Source: an uncultured Collinsella sp.
GTDB lineage: Bacteria; Actinomycetota; Coriobacteriia; Coriobacteriales; Coriobacteriaceae
Length of the DNA: 59,053 bases
Assembly (NCBI GenBank): GCA_900541785.1
Contig: UQKY01000008.1
Span: 1 to 59,053 of the forward strand
Direction: 5' to 3'
Of this stretch, positions 43,141 through 50,656 are shown in pieces. The notes beneath the pieces were generated by a model. The model did not search any database and had not been told where the DNA came from. It saw only the letters and a program-made list of their open reading frames with translations. Each line of letters starts with the position of its first letter. Within the stretch, counting starts at the first letter, position 1. Made by a program: the position numbers and the translations under genes.

Positions 43141-43209
43141 AAGTTGCGGTGGAATAGTTCCTGTTTTGGCCGTTTACCGGCCCATTTAAGAACTATTTCA
43201 CCGCAACTT
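43141..43209. repeat. 20-bp inverted repeat with nested inner hairpin
   Basis: AAGTTGCGGTGGAATAGTTC (43141-43160) pairs with 43190-43209 with one mismatch. The 29-base loop contains a second hairpin, GGCCG-TTTAC-CGGCC. There are no T-runs. It lies between the tRNA-Leu terminator and the end of the Ppx gene. Confidence 0.75.
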
Positions 43210-43211
43210 AT

Positions 43212-44213
43212 TTAGAGGGAGCTGAGCTCTGGGGTCCAGGCGATGGTGGGGGTTGCACCGTCGAGAGTCTCGTTGATGGTGGCGGCCATACCGGCGAGTA
43301 GGCTATTCTCGCTTACGGTGAGCGTCTTGTAGCCGCCGGCACGCATGAGCTCGCGGATTACCACGGCGCCAGCCAAGATCACGCCCGCGCGTTTGGGCTG
43401 CACACCCGGTAGCGCGGCGATGCCGTCCGCGTCCAACACAGACATGTGCTCGATAGCAGCCGAAATCTGTTCCATCGAAAGCTCGCGCAGGTGCACGAAG
43501 CTCGAATCATACGGCTCCAGCTCGTGAACCAGCGCCACGAGCGTGGTGACGGTGCCACCCACCGCGACCAGGCGCTCTGCACGCTCAAAATTGCTCGGCA
43601 GGCCCTCAAAATAGGCGGCGAACTGCTCGCCCGCCCAGTTGGCAGCGGCAGCAAGCTCGCCGTCCGCAGGCGGCAGTGCCGAGAAAAACCGCTCCGTCAC
43701 GCGGCGACAACCGATGTCCAGCGAACGCGTGCCCTCCAGCGCAAAGACCCCACGCTCCGGTGCGTACACGCCCGTCGCGAGCTCCGTAGAGCCGCCGCCC
43801 GAATCCGCGACAATAATGCGCTCGCCGGCAAAGTCGTGCGCCACGCCAAAAAACGTCAGGCGCGCCTCAACCTCGCCCGGAATCACCTGCGGTTCGAGCC
43901 CCAGCTCGCGCAGGCCGTCCAGCAGCAGGGCGGCATTGGACGCATCGCGCGCGGCGCTCGTGCACGTGGTGCAGATGCACACGGCCCCAAAGGCATGCGC
44001 CTCGTCCACAAACATCCGGCACGCAGCGAGCACACGCTCAACGGCCGCCTCGCAAAAGCGACCTGTCGCGTCAACGCCCTCGCCCAGATCGGTAATCTCG
44101 GTATGCTTGGACGATTCCACGATCGCCCCGCCCTCGACCTGGGCCAACACCAGTCGCGACGACACCGTTCCCAGGTCGATCGCCGCCACCTTATAGCGTT
44201 TGCAATTTGTCAT
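43212..44213 (-). CDS. Ppx/GppA family phosphatase
   Basis: A 333-residue member of the exopolyphosphatase/guanosine pentaphosphatase family. The actin-like ATPase fold shows AAIDLGTVSSRLVLAQ (phosphate 1) and ERIIVADSGGGSTELATG (phosphate 2), with SLDIGCRRVTERF between. It is shorter than full Ppx and lacks the HD-like C-terminal domains, so it is the short actinobacterial form. It hydrolyses polyphosphate or pppGpp, and could tune the stringent response. The next gene in line is a division protein. Confidence 0.88.
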   Translation of the reverse strand: MTNCKRYKVAAIDLGTVSSRLVLAQVEGGAIVESSKHTEITDLGEGVDATGRFCEAAVERVLAACRMFVDEAHAFGAVCICTTCTSAARDASNAALLLDGLRELGLEPQVIPGEVEARLTFFGVAHDFAGERIIVADSGGGSTELATGVYAPERGVFALEGTRSLDIGCRRVTERFFSALPPADGELAAAANWAGEQFAAYFEGLPSNFERAERLVAVGGTVTTLVALVHELEPYDSSFVHLRELSMEQISAAIEHMSVLDADGIAALPGVQPKRAGVILAGAVVIRELMRAGGYKTLTVSENSLLAGMAATINETLDGATPTIAWTPELSSL

Positions 44214-44233
44214 TGCGGGCTCCCCTCCGGGCG

Positions 44234-44995
44234 CTATTTGCCGTTGGACACGACCGTCTGGCCCTCGACACCGTTAAACCCAAACAGCATGTCGAGCGCC
44301 TGGATGTACCACGGCGCGTCCTTACCGACTTCTTCGATTTCCTTGGCAACCTCGCTGGCCTTCTTGGCGTTCGAGGACTTTTTGCTCGACGACGAGTCCG
44401 AATCGTCGTCCAGACCCTGCACTTCAATTCTCTTCTCGCCGGGCATCACCAGGCCCAAGTCCTCGGATGCCGCGTCCTTGATACCCTCCTCTGAGAGCAG
44501 CTTGTCGACGCTTTTTTGCAGCTCATCATTGTATTGCTGACGAATCTCGACCTGCTTGGCCAAGATATCGCTCGAACGCTTTGCCACGTACAGATCGCGC
44601 ACGGGGAAATACAGGCTCACGAGCACCAGGGCAACGACAATGCCGATGAATAGCCCTCGCTGAGGACCGTGGGTAAAGTCGTAAATTGCCTTGACCACTG
44701 CGTTGTCGTTGGCGTAGTGCATAAAGTCCGAGCCGGAAAGACGGTTCGAGGGCCTGGTCGACTTTTCGTGCGTTTGAGCCGAGGGGCGCTGAGCATGCGT
44801 CGGGCGCGCCGAACGTGGCGGGCGGTCCGTCGACGTATTCATTTGAGCATGGGAGCGTGAGGCACTCGGCGGACGCTGTGCGCGGTGATCGACGCCGCCG
44901 TAGTCGGACCCACCGAGCTGCACCGTGCGCGCACGGCGAGGCGACGGCTCACGCGAACCGGCGGAATAGTACCTGTTGTCGTAAATCTGATCCAT
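44234..44995 (-). CDS. Septum-formation initiator family protein (DivIC/FtsB-like)
   Basis: A 253-residue protein. The N-terminal ~115 residues are disordered and rich in Ser/Arg/Pro. A membrane helix (RGLFIGIVVALVLVSLYFPV) is followed by a DivIC-type coiled coil with VAKRSSDILAKQVEIRQQYNDELQKSVDKL, then an acidic Ser-rich tail. FtsB/DivIC joins FtsL and FtsQ in the divisome. The ATG at 44995 is chosen because upstream sequence is non-coding in style. Gene order here is enolase, divIC, ppx. That order is common in Gram-positives. Confidence 0.85.
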   Translation of the reverse strand: MDQIYDNRYYSAGSREPSPRRARTVQLGGSDYGGVDHRAQRPPSASRSHAQMNTSTDRPPRSARPTHAQRPSAQTHEKSTRPSNRLSGSDFMHYANDNAVVKAIYDFTHGPQRGLFIGIVVALVLVSLYFPVRDLYVAKRSSDILAKQVEIRQQYNDELQKSVDKLLSEEGIKDAASEDLGLVMPGEKRIEVQGLDDDSDSSSSKKSSNAKKASEVAKEIEEVGKDAPWYIQALDMLFGFNGVEGQTVVSNGK

Positions 44996-45086
44996 GTGCG
45001 CCTTGTGCGGTTGAGGTTTGTTTGCGCTAAGTATTCTAGTTATAGCACGAGCGTGCGCGCCACCTTCGACAGCCTTTGCTCGACAT

Positions 45087-45118
45087 AAAAAAGGCGCTGA
45101 GCCATATGGCCCAGCGCC
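45087..45118 (-). terminator. Terminator of eno
   Basis: GGCGCTGAGCC and GGCCCAGCGCC pair with one mismatch over ATAT; the minus strand then reads TTTTTT. Confidence 0.88.
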
Positions 45119-45182
45119 CAATGGCGGCCATCAGAAGTGGAACGGAGCCGAGTCAACCCCGCCCCCCGCGAGCGCCACTTGT

Positions 45183-46472
45183 TTAGCGAATGTTGTAGAA
45201 CGCGGCCTTGCCGGCGTAGCGCGCGCTGCCCTCGAGCTCGTCCTCGATGCGGATGAGCTGATTGTACTTGGCGATACGGTCGCTGCGGCACGGGGCGCCC
45301 GACTTGATCTGGCCGGCGTTGACGCCCACGACCAGGTCGGCGATCGTGGAGTCCTCGGTCTCGCCGGAGCGGTGGCTCACGATGCAGGCGTAACCGGCCT
45401 CCTTGGCGGTCTCGATGGCCTCGAGTGACTCGGTGAGCGTGCCGATCTGGTTGACCTTGACCAGGATCGCGTTGGCGGCACCCAGCTCGATGCCCTTCTT
45501 GAGGCGCTCGGTGTTGGTGACGAACAGGTCGTCGCCCACCAGCTGCACCTTGTTGCCAATGCGACGGGTGAGCTCAACCCAGCCGTCCCAATCCTCCTCG
45601 GCCATGCCATCCTCGATGGAGATGATGGGATAAGTGTCGACGAGCTTCTCCCAGTAATCGACCATCTGAGCGCTCGTGTACTCAACACCCTCGCCCTTGA
45701 GCTCGTACATGCCGGTCTCGGTGTTGTAGAACTCGGTGGACGCCGGGTCCATGGCGTACATGAAGTCGACGCCGGGCTTAAAGCCGGCCTTCTCGACGGC
45801 CTTGGTAATGTACTCGAACGGCTCGGCGTTGGTCTTGAGGTTGGGTGCGAAGCCGCCCTCGTCACCCACGCCGCTGCCCAGGCCGGCCTCGTGCAGCACG
45901 CCCTTGAGGGTGTGGTAGACCTCGGCGCACCAGCGCAGACCCTCGGCAAAGCTCGGGGCGCCCACCGGCATGATCATGAACTCCTGGAAGTCGACGTTGT
46001 TGTCGGCATGCACGCCGCCGTTGAGGATGTTCATCATGGGCGTGGGCAGCAGGTGGGCGTTGACGCCGCCCAGGTACTGGTACAGCGACAGGCCCGCCGA
46101 CTCTGCCGCGGCGCGGGCGACGGCCAGTGACACGCCCAGGATGGCGTTGGCACCGAGCTTGGTCTTGTTGGGGGTACCGTCCGCGGCGACCAACGCGGCA
46201 TCGACAGCGCGCTGGTCGAAGGCGTCGAGGCCCACGACGGCGTTGGCACACTCGTTGTTGACGTGCTCGACGGCCTGCGAGACGCCCTTGCCCAGGTAGC
46301 GGCCCTTGTCGCCGTCGCGCAGCTCGCAAGCTTCGAAAGCGCCGGTCGAAGCGCCCGAAGGCACCATCGCGCGGCCGAAGCTGCCGTCCTCGAGCACGAC
46401 CTCGACCTCGACGGTGGGGTTGCCGCGGCTGTCGAGCACCTCGCGACCGTAGACATCCAAAATATCGCTCAT
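45183..46472 (-). CDS. eno: Enolase
   Basis: Glycolytic 2-phosphoglycerate dehydratase of 429 residues, the usual size. Landmarks include PSGASTGAFEACELRDGD, NAILGVSLAVARAAA, the metal ligands in MVDYWEKLVDTYPIISIEDGMAEEDW and VGDDLFVTN, and the signature LVKVNQIGTLTES with catalytic Lys. SHRSGETEDSTIADLVVG completes the active site. The ATG at 46472 follows GGGAGA. Confidence 0.98.
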   Translation of the reverse strand: MSDILDVYGREVLDSRGNPTVEVEVVLEDGSFGRAMVPSGASTGAFEACELRDGDKGRYLGKGVSQAVEHVNNECANAVVGLDAFDQRAVDAALVAADGTPNKTKLGANAILGVSLAVARAAAESAGLSLYQYLGGVNAHLLPTPMMNILNGGVHADNNVDFQEFMIMPVGAPSFAEGLRWCAEVYHTLKGVLHEAGLGSGVGDEGGFAPNLKTNAEPFEYITKAVEKAGFKPGVDFMYAMDPASTEFYNTETGMYELKGEGVEYTSAQMVDYWEKLVDTYPIISIEDGMAEEDWDGWVELTRRIGNKVQLVGDDLFVTNTERLKKGIELGAANAILVKVNQIGTLTESLEAIETAKEAGYACIVSHRSGETEDSTIADLVVGVNAGQIKSGAPCRSDRIAKYNQLIRIEDELEGSARYAGKAAFYNIR

Positions 46473-46545
46473 GTTGTCTCCCTCTCACTTGGAAACGTAG
46501 TTGATGCAAGCGACTGGCCGACTGTGCACCATCGGTGCGCCTCCG

Positions 46546-46590
46546 TAAGTTAGCCATGTCGCACTTTTTGCATTATGCCCTAAGTTAGCC
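46546..46590. repeat. Direct repeat TAAGTTAGCC in the eno upstream region
   Basis: The 10-base sequence TAAGTTAGCC at 46546 recurs at 46581, 35 bases apart. Between and around them lie ATTATG (CATAAT on the minus strand, a -10-like box) and further AT-rich sequence. It may be a tandem operator for enolase. The 46473-46660 spacer holds this, a 14-bp palindrome ATTTTTCGAAAAAT and the mazG terminator. Confidence 0.5.
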
Positions 46591-46622
46591 GAGGGATACA
46601 ATTATTTTTCGAAAAATTTGAT

Positions 46623-46655
46623 GGGAACGATGAGGCATGTCAGCCCGTCGTTCCC
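46623..46655 (-). terminator. Terminator of mazG
   Basis: GGGAACGA (46623-46630) and TCGTTCCC (46648-46655) form an 8-bp stem with a 17-base loop; the minus strand then reads ATCAAATTTTT. It lies just after the mazG stop. Confidence 0.6.
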
Positions 46656-46661
46656 GCAGTC

Positions 46662-47522
46662 TTACTCCTCCGCCTTTGCGGCATCCCAGAGGTCGTTGAG
46701 GCCGTGGGTCGAAAGCTCAGCCAGATCTACATGAGCGTTGGCCGCCATCTGCTCCATCGCGGCCCAACGGCGGCGGAACTTTGCCGTGCTGGCACGAAGG
46801 GCACTCTCGGCGTCGATTCCCTCCTTGCGCGCAACGTTAACAAGGGCAAAGAGCAGGTCGCCAAACTCCATCTCGCGCTCGGGCGAGCCGGGAGCCTCGG
46901 CCTCAAACTCAGCACGCTCCTCGGCAACCTCGTCCCACACGTCCTGGACCGTCTCCCACTCAAAGCCCACGGCCGCCGCCTTGCGCGACACCTTCTGCGC
47001 CTGCATCAATGCCGGCAGATGCGTGGGCACACCGTCGAGCAAGCCCTCGGGCGCAGCCTCGCCTGCCGCCACGGCTTTGTCCTTGGCGGCCTTCTCGGCA
47101 AGCTTGACCTCGTCCCAGATCTTGAGCACCTCGTCGGAGTTGTCGGCATCCGCATCACCAAACACGTGCGGATGACGGCGAATGAGCTTGGCGTCGATAT
47201 CGCGCGCCACGTCGGCCAGCGTAAACTCGCCGGCGTCCGCCGCGATCTGCGCATGCAACACTACCTGCATGAGCACGTCGCCCAGCTCCTCGCGCAGGTG
47301 CGCCGCATCATCGGCCTCGATGCAGTCGAGCGCCTCGTAGGCTTCCTCGATCATGTTCTTGCCAATGCTCTGATGCGTCTGTTCGCGGTCCCACGGGCAG
47401 CCATCGGGCTGACGCAGGCGCCAGATGGTCTGCACCAGATGCTGCAGCTCGGCCGACGCGTCGACCAGCGTGGACAGGTCGCGCGAACCCTCGTCATTTT
47501 GCTGAGCCATATGCTCGGCCAT
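46662..47522 (-). CDS. mazG: Nucleoside triphosphate pyrophosphohydrolase MazG
   Basis: A 286-residue protein with two MazG domains. The first contains CPWDREQTHQSIGKNMIEEAYEALDCI and LREELGDVLMQVVLHAQ (EExxE-x-ExxD); the second has EFGDLLFALVNVARKEGIDAESALR. It hydrolyses (d)NTPs to monophosphates, removing damaged nucleotides and lowering ppGpp. The ATG at 47522 overlaps the context of the upstream gene's stop (TAACCATGG), so the two are coupled. The open frame extends upstream but is not coding-like. Confidence 0.93.
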   Translation of the reverse strand: MAEHMAQQNDEGSRDLSTLVDASAELQHLVQTIWRLRQPDGCPWDREQTHQSIGKNMIEEAYEALDCIEADDAAHLREELGDVLMQVVLHAQIAADAGEFTLADVARDIDAKLIRRHPHVFGDADADNSDEVLKIWDEVKLAEKAAKDKAVAAGEAAPEGLLDGVPTHLPALMQAQKVSRKAAAVGFEWETVQDVWDEVAEERAEFEAEAPGSPEREMEFGDLLFALVNVARKEGIDAESALRASTAKFRRRWAAMEQMAANAHVDLAELSTHGLNDLWDAAKAEE

Positions 47523-47524
47523 GG

Positions 47525-48073
47525 TTAGTCCTCCTCCAGGATCACATGGCGGAACGCGCCGTTCTCGTAGATGCCGTAGCTGTGCGTGCCATCCTTGGGA
47601 ATGCTCACGCTGCCGGGGTTGAAGAGCCACAGGCCCGGGTGCGCGGCGCTTTCCTCGTTAACCTTGATGTGCGTGTGGCCGTAGACGAGCGCGGAACCCT
47701 CGGGCAGCGCGGGCGCGTGGTCGACGCTGTTGTGCATACCGGCGCCAAAAACGTGGCCGTGCGTCAGGAACAGTTCACGTCCGGTCTCGTCGAATAGTGT
47801 GGCGTAGTCGGCCATGACGGGGAAGTCGAGGACCATCTGGTCGACCTCGGCGTCGCAGTTGCCGCGCACCGCGATGATGCGGTCGGCCAGGGCGTTGAGC
47901 AGCGGAATCACGCGCTTGGGGGCATAGTCGCGCGGCAGGTCGTTACGCGGGCCGTGGTAGAGCAGGTCGCCCAGCAGCACAATGCGGTCGGGCTGCTGGG
48001 ATTCGATGGCGGCGCAGAGGCGCTCGGTCCAGTATGCCGAGCCGTGAATGTCGGAAGCGATAAGGTATTTCAT
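47525..48073 (-). CDS. yfcE: Phosphodiesterase of the YfcE/MJ0936 family
   Basis: A 182-residue metallophosphoesterase. Motifs are SDIHGSAYW, LLGDLLYHGPRN, VRGNCDAEVD (GNCD rather than GNHE, as in YfcE), LTHGHVF and YGHTHIKV. E. coli YfcE hydrolyses phosphodiester bonds of unknown physiological substrates. The ATG at 48073 has GAAAGG before it. It precedes mazG with a two-base gap. Confidence 0.9.
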   Translation of the reverse strand: MKYLIASDIHGSAYWTERLCAAIESQQPDRIVLLGDLLYHGPRNDLPRDYAPKRVIPLLNALADRIIAVRGNCDAEVDQMVLDFPVMADYATLFDETGRELFLTHGHVFGAGMHNSVDHAPALPEGSALVYGHTHIKVNEESAAHPGLWLFNPGSVSIPKDGTHSYGIYENGAFRHVILEED

Positions 48074-48128
48074 GGTGGTCCTTTCGGGTGGGGTTGATGG
48101 GGCTGGGCGTGGCGTGCCACCGGCCGCG

Positions 48129-48614
48129 TTACTCAAATCGCAGTGCCGCGCTCTGAGCCGCCTGCATCACGCGTTGGAGCGGCACGTTGTGCTCACGGGC
48201 AAGACGAGCGCAATCCTCGTACTCGGGAGCCGCGCGCTCGCTGCTGTCGGGCAGAGTCGCCACCTTAACGGATACCTCGCCCCAAGGCGTCGCCACCTGC
48301 TCAAAACGACGCGGCAGACAGACGCGCTCCATAACCTGGCGGCGGATGCCGTTGGTCGTGGTTTCCAAAAAGATGATCATCTGCAGACGGTCAATGTCCT
48401 CGCGGGCGCAGATTACCTGCAGCTGCCAGCCGGGACGACCTTTTTTGCAGTAGAGAGGCAGCCAGTGCACTTCGCGGGCGCCCGCCTCGCGCAAGCGGTC
48501 GGCGGCATAGGCGAGTACCTCGGGCGACGCATCGTCGATGTCGCACTCTAGCTTGACGATGGTCTCGGGCGCATCGGTCTCGCGGGACAGCGGAGATGTA
48601 CTTCCACGTTGCAT
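48129..48614 (-). CDS. LarC2-type nickel-insertion domain protein
   Basis: A 161-residue protein equal to the C-terminal domain of LarC (nickel pincer cofactor CTP-dependent chelatase). Signature segments are LECDIDDASPEVLAYAADRLREAGAREVHWLP, KKGRPGWQLQVICA, TTTNGIRRQVMERVCLPR and APEYEDCARLAREHNVPL. In other bacteria LarC1 and LarC2 are joined by a programmed frameshift; no LarC1 lies upstream here. The enzyme would insert Ni into the pincer cofactor of lactate racemase. The ATG at 48614 follows AAAGGA. It could also serve a different metal-cofactor task. Confidence 0.85.
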   Translation of the reverse strand: MQRGSTSPLSRETDAPETIVKLECDIDDASPEVLAYAADRLREAGAREVHWLPLYCKKGRPGWQLQVICAREDIDRLQMIIFLETTTNGIRRQVMERVCLPRRFEQVATPWGEVSVKVATLPDSSERAAPEYEDCARLAREHNVPLQRVMQAAQSAALRFE

Positions 48615-48720
48615 ACGGTCCGGATCCTTTCCGCACGGGCTCGTTTTATTCACCCAAACGCTAGCACATCGGACGTGGCACAGGCGTGACTTTCGTCCGT
48701 CGCCGCCCTCGCCCCTATCC

Positions 48721-48785
48721 AAACGTGTACGTCAGCCTCCAAACATGTCATTTTTTGTCGGTTTTGGAGGCTGACGTACATGTTT
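48721..48785. repeat. 23-bp near-perfect inverted repeat
   Basis: Arms 48721-48743 and 48763-48785 (inner part GTACGTCAGCCTCCAAA) match with one mismatch across a 19-base loop. It lies between the divergent LarC2 and PHP genes. It would be a strong DNA cruciform or RNA hairpin. The 48615-48907 spacer holds this; nothing else is clear. Confidence 0.75.
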
Positions 48786-48907
48786 TGAAAGCGCAAGCGA
48801 GGCCGCGCCGCGCAGCCTTTCCGATCGATTTCGGCACCCCGCGCGTACGACGCGCCGAGGCTGCGCCATTACAATGGAGCGGATTCGCCAAATGCAAAGG
48901 AGCCGCT

Positions 48908-49819
48908 ATGCCTATGTGCCCGCTGGTCGATTGCCATACCCACACCTCGTTTTCGGACGGCCATGCCACGTTTGAGGACAACGTTCGCGCCGCTGCTGCG
49001 GCCGGGTGCCGCGTCATGGTCTCGACTGACCATCTCACCCTGCCCGCCAGCATGGACGCCAACTGCGAAGTGCAGGTCGTCGAAGGCGACTTGCCGGCAC
49101 ATCGTCTGGCTTTTGAGGATGCTCGCAAGCTTGCCGCGCAGATTGCGCCGGAGCTCAAGCTTATCTATGGCTTTGAATGCGATTGGTACGAGGGCTGCGA
49201 GCCTTTGGTTGAGCGCTGGTCCCAGGGCGCCGTCGTGCGTCTGGGCAGTGTGCATTGGATTGGCAACCCGGGCGATATTGCGGCAGGCGCTGCGGGCACG
49301 GCGGGGACGGAGGACGTCGCTCGCCCCGATACACCCGATTCCCTTTGCGGTTGGATCGACGACGACACCGACCTGCACGTTTGGGAAAACCTGGGCGTGC
49401 GCGGCGTGTGGGAGCGCTATGTCGACGACTGGTGCCGTGCTTGCGAAAGCTCGCTCAACTTTGATGTAATGGCCCACCCCGACCTGGTCATGCGCTTTTC
49501 GAAAGACGGCTTTGCGCCCGACTTTGACCCCGCGCCGTTCTGGGAGCAGATGGCCGAGTGCGCGCACGATACGGGCCGCCGCGTTGAGGTCTCGACGGCC
49601 GCGCCGCGCAAGGGGCTCGACGACTATTACCCCTCGACCGGTCTTTTGCGTTGCTTCGCCCACGCCGAGGTACCCATCACCTTTGGCTCGGACGCGCACC
49701 GCGCCTGCGATATCTGCTGGAATATCCGCGAGGCCCAGGCCCACGTCTACGGCTGCGGTTATCGAACCTTCGACATCCCCCACGCCACCGGAGAATGGGA
49801 GTCCACGCCCCTCGCCTAA
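48908..49819 (+). CDS. hisK: PHP-type histidinol-phosphatase
   Basis: A 303-residue PHP-fold metallophosphatase. The metal-binding motifs are DCHTHTSFSDGH, STDHLTLP, YGFECDWYEG, GSVHWIG, AHPDLVMRF and the final GSDAHRACD. It converts histidinol phosphate to histidinol. That is the one step of the pathway lacking in the his operon, whose HisB is the monofunctional dehydratase. AAAGGAG precedes the ATG. It is transcribed toward the operon and its stop is two bases from the hisE stop. Confidence 0.9.
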   Translation: MPMCPLVDCHTHTSFSDGHATFEDNVRAAAAAGCRVMVSTDHLTLPASMDANCEVQVVEGDLPAHRLAFEDARKLAAQIAPELKLIYGFECDWYEGCEPLVERWSQGAVVRLGSVHWIGNPGDIAAGAAGTAGTEDVARPDTPDSLCGWIDDDTDLHVWENLGVRGVWERYVDDWCRACESSLNFDVMAHPDLVMRFSKDGFAPDFDPAPFWEQMAECAHDTGRRVEVSTAAPRKGLDDYYPSTGLLRCFAHAEVPITFGSDAHRACDICWNIREAQAHVYGCGYRTFDIPHATGEWESTPLA

Positions 49820-49821
49820 AA

Positions 49822-50139
49822 CTAGTGGCGGCGAGCGTTGAGTTCGCCGGCCAACTCGTCGAGGGTGATACCGTAGCGCTCGAGCGTCACGAGCAGGTGG
49901 TAGACCAGGTCGCCGGCCTCGTAGCGGATGTGGTCGTGATCGTTATCCTTGCAGGCCATGATCACCTCGCTCGCCTCCTCGGCAAGCTTCTTGAGCAGCT
50001 CGTCCTCGACGTCGGTCAGCAGGCGAGCGGTGTAGCTCTCCTGTGGCGACGCATCGCGACGACCGTGAATCACCTCGGCCAGACCCGTCAGCGTCTCGCC
50101 GATATTTCCATCCTGAACATTTGCGGTGCGCACACCCAT
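49822..50139 (-). CDS. hisE: Phosphoribosyl-ATP diphosphatase
   Basis: A 105-residue MazG-like enzyme of step 2 in histidine synthesis. Features are SYTARLLTDVEDELLKKLAEEASEVIMA and YEAGDLVYHLLVTLERYGITLDELAGEL, the EExxE...ExxD metal site. It is a separate gene, not fused to HisI. Last gene of the operon. Confidence 0.95.
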   Translation of the reverse strand: MGVRTANVQDGNIGETLTGLAEVIHGRRDASPQESYTARLLTDVEDELLKKLAEEASEVIMACKDNDHDHIRYEAGDLVYHLLVTLERYGITLDELAGELNARRH

Positions 50140-50185
50140 AGTTCAATCCTTTCCGTTTTACCGAGCGCCCAACAGGGTGCCCGCC

Positions 50186-50515
50186 TTAGGCGAGTTTCTT
50201 AAAGAAGCAGGTACGGTTGCCGGTGTGGCAAGCCGGGCCCGGAGAGTCAACCTTGACCAGCAGCGTATCGCTATCGCAGTCGGCCCAGAGCTCCTTGACC
50301 TCCTGCATATTGCCGCTCGTCGCGCCCTTGTTCCAGAGCTCCTGGCGGCTGCGGCTCCAAAACCACGTAGTCCCGGTCTTAAGCGTCAGTCCCACCGATT
50401 CCTCGTTCATCCAAGCAACCATAAGCACCTCACCGGTGTCATATTGCTGAACCACACAAGGAATCAGCCCGCGGGCGTCATATTTAAGCTTTGAAGGCTC
50501 GGTTATCTCTTCCAT
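50186..50515 (-). CDS. hisI: Phosphoribosyl-AMP cyclohydrolase
   Basis: A 109-residue zinc enzyme of step 3. It shows GLIPCVVQQYDTGEVLMVAWMNEESV, WNKGATSGNMQEVKELWADCDSDTLLVKV and CHTGNRTCFFKKL, which hold the conserved Cys and Asp metal ligands. The ATG at 50515 lies behind GGAGAG. It is the first gene after a large palindrome that separates it from hisF. Confidence 0.95.
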   Translation of the reverse strand: MEEITEPSKLKYDARGLIPCVVQQYDTGEVLMVAWMNEESVGLTLKTGTTWFWSRSRQELWNKGATSGNMQEVKELWADCDSDTLLVKVDSPGPACHTGNRTCFFKKLA

Positions 50516-50552
50516 TTCTCTCCCCAATTTAAACCCCACAGGTCGGCGAGGG

Positions 50553-50647
50553 TTGTCCAGGTGCCCGAGATTCCGAGCGACAAGCCCGACGACGCGTACT
50601 TAAGTACGCGAGGAGGGTTGGAGCCGGAAGGTCGGGTGCCTGGGCAA
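50553..50647. repeat. 95-bp interrupted palindrome inside the his operon
   Basis: A perfect 18-bp palindrome CGCGTACTTAAGTACGCG (50593-50610) sits at the centre. Outward, CAAGCCC, TTCCG, CCCGA and CCAGG recur as complements on the other arm, ending at 50553 and 50647. The whole could form a cruciform or a long RNA hairpin. It lies in the hisF-hisI gap of 141 bases, while most genes in this operon overlap or abut. Confidence 0.8.
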
Positions 50648-50656
50648 GCCGCAGCG

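Noticed and set aside
48686..48907. A longer start for the PHP phosphatase (from 48686)
   Set aside because: The extension crosses a 23-bp inverted repeat, is Arg/Pro-rich, and the ATG at 48908 has AAAGGAG.
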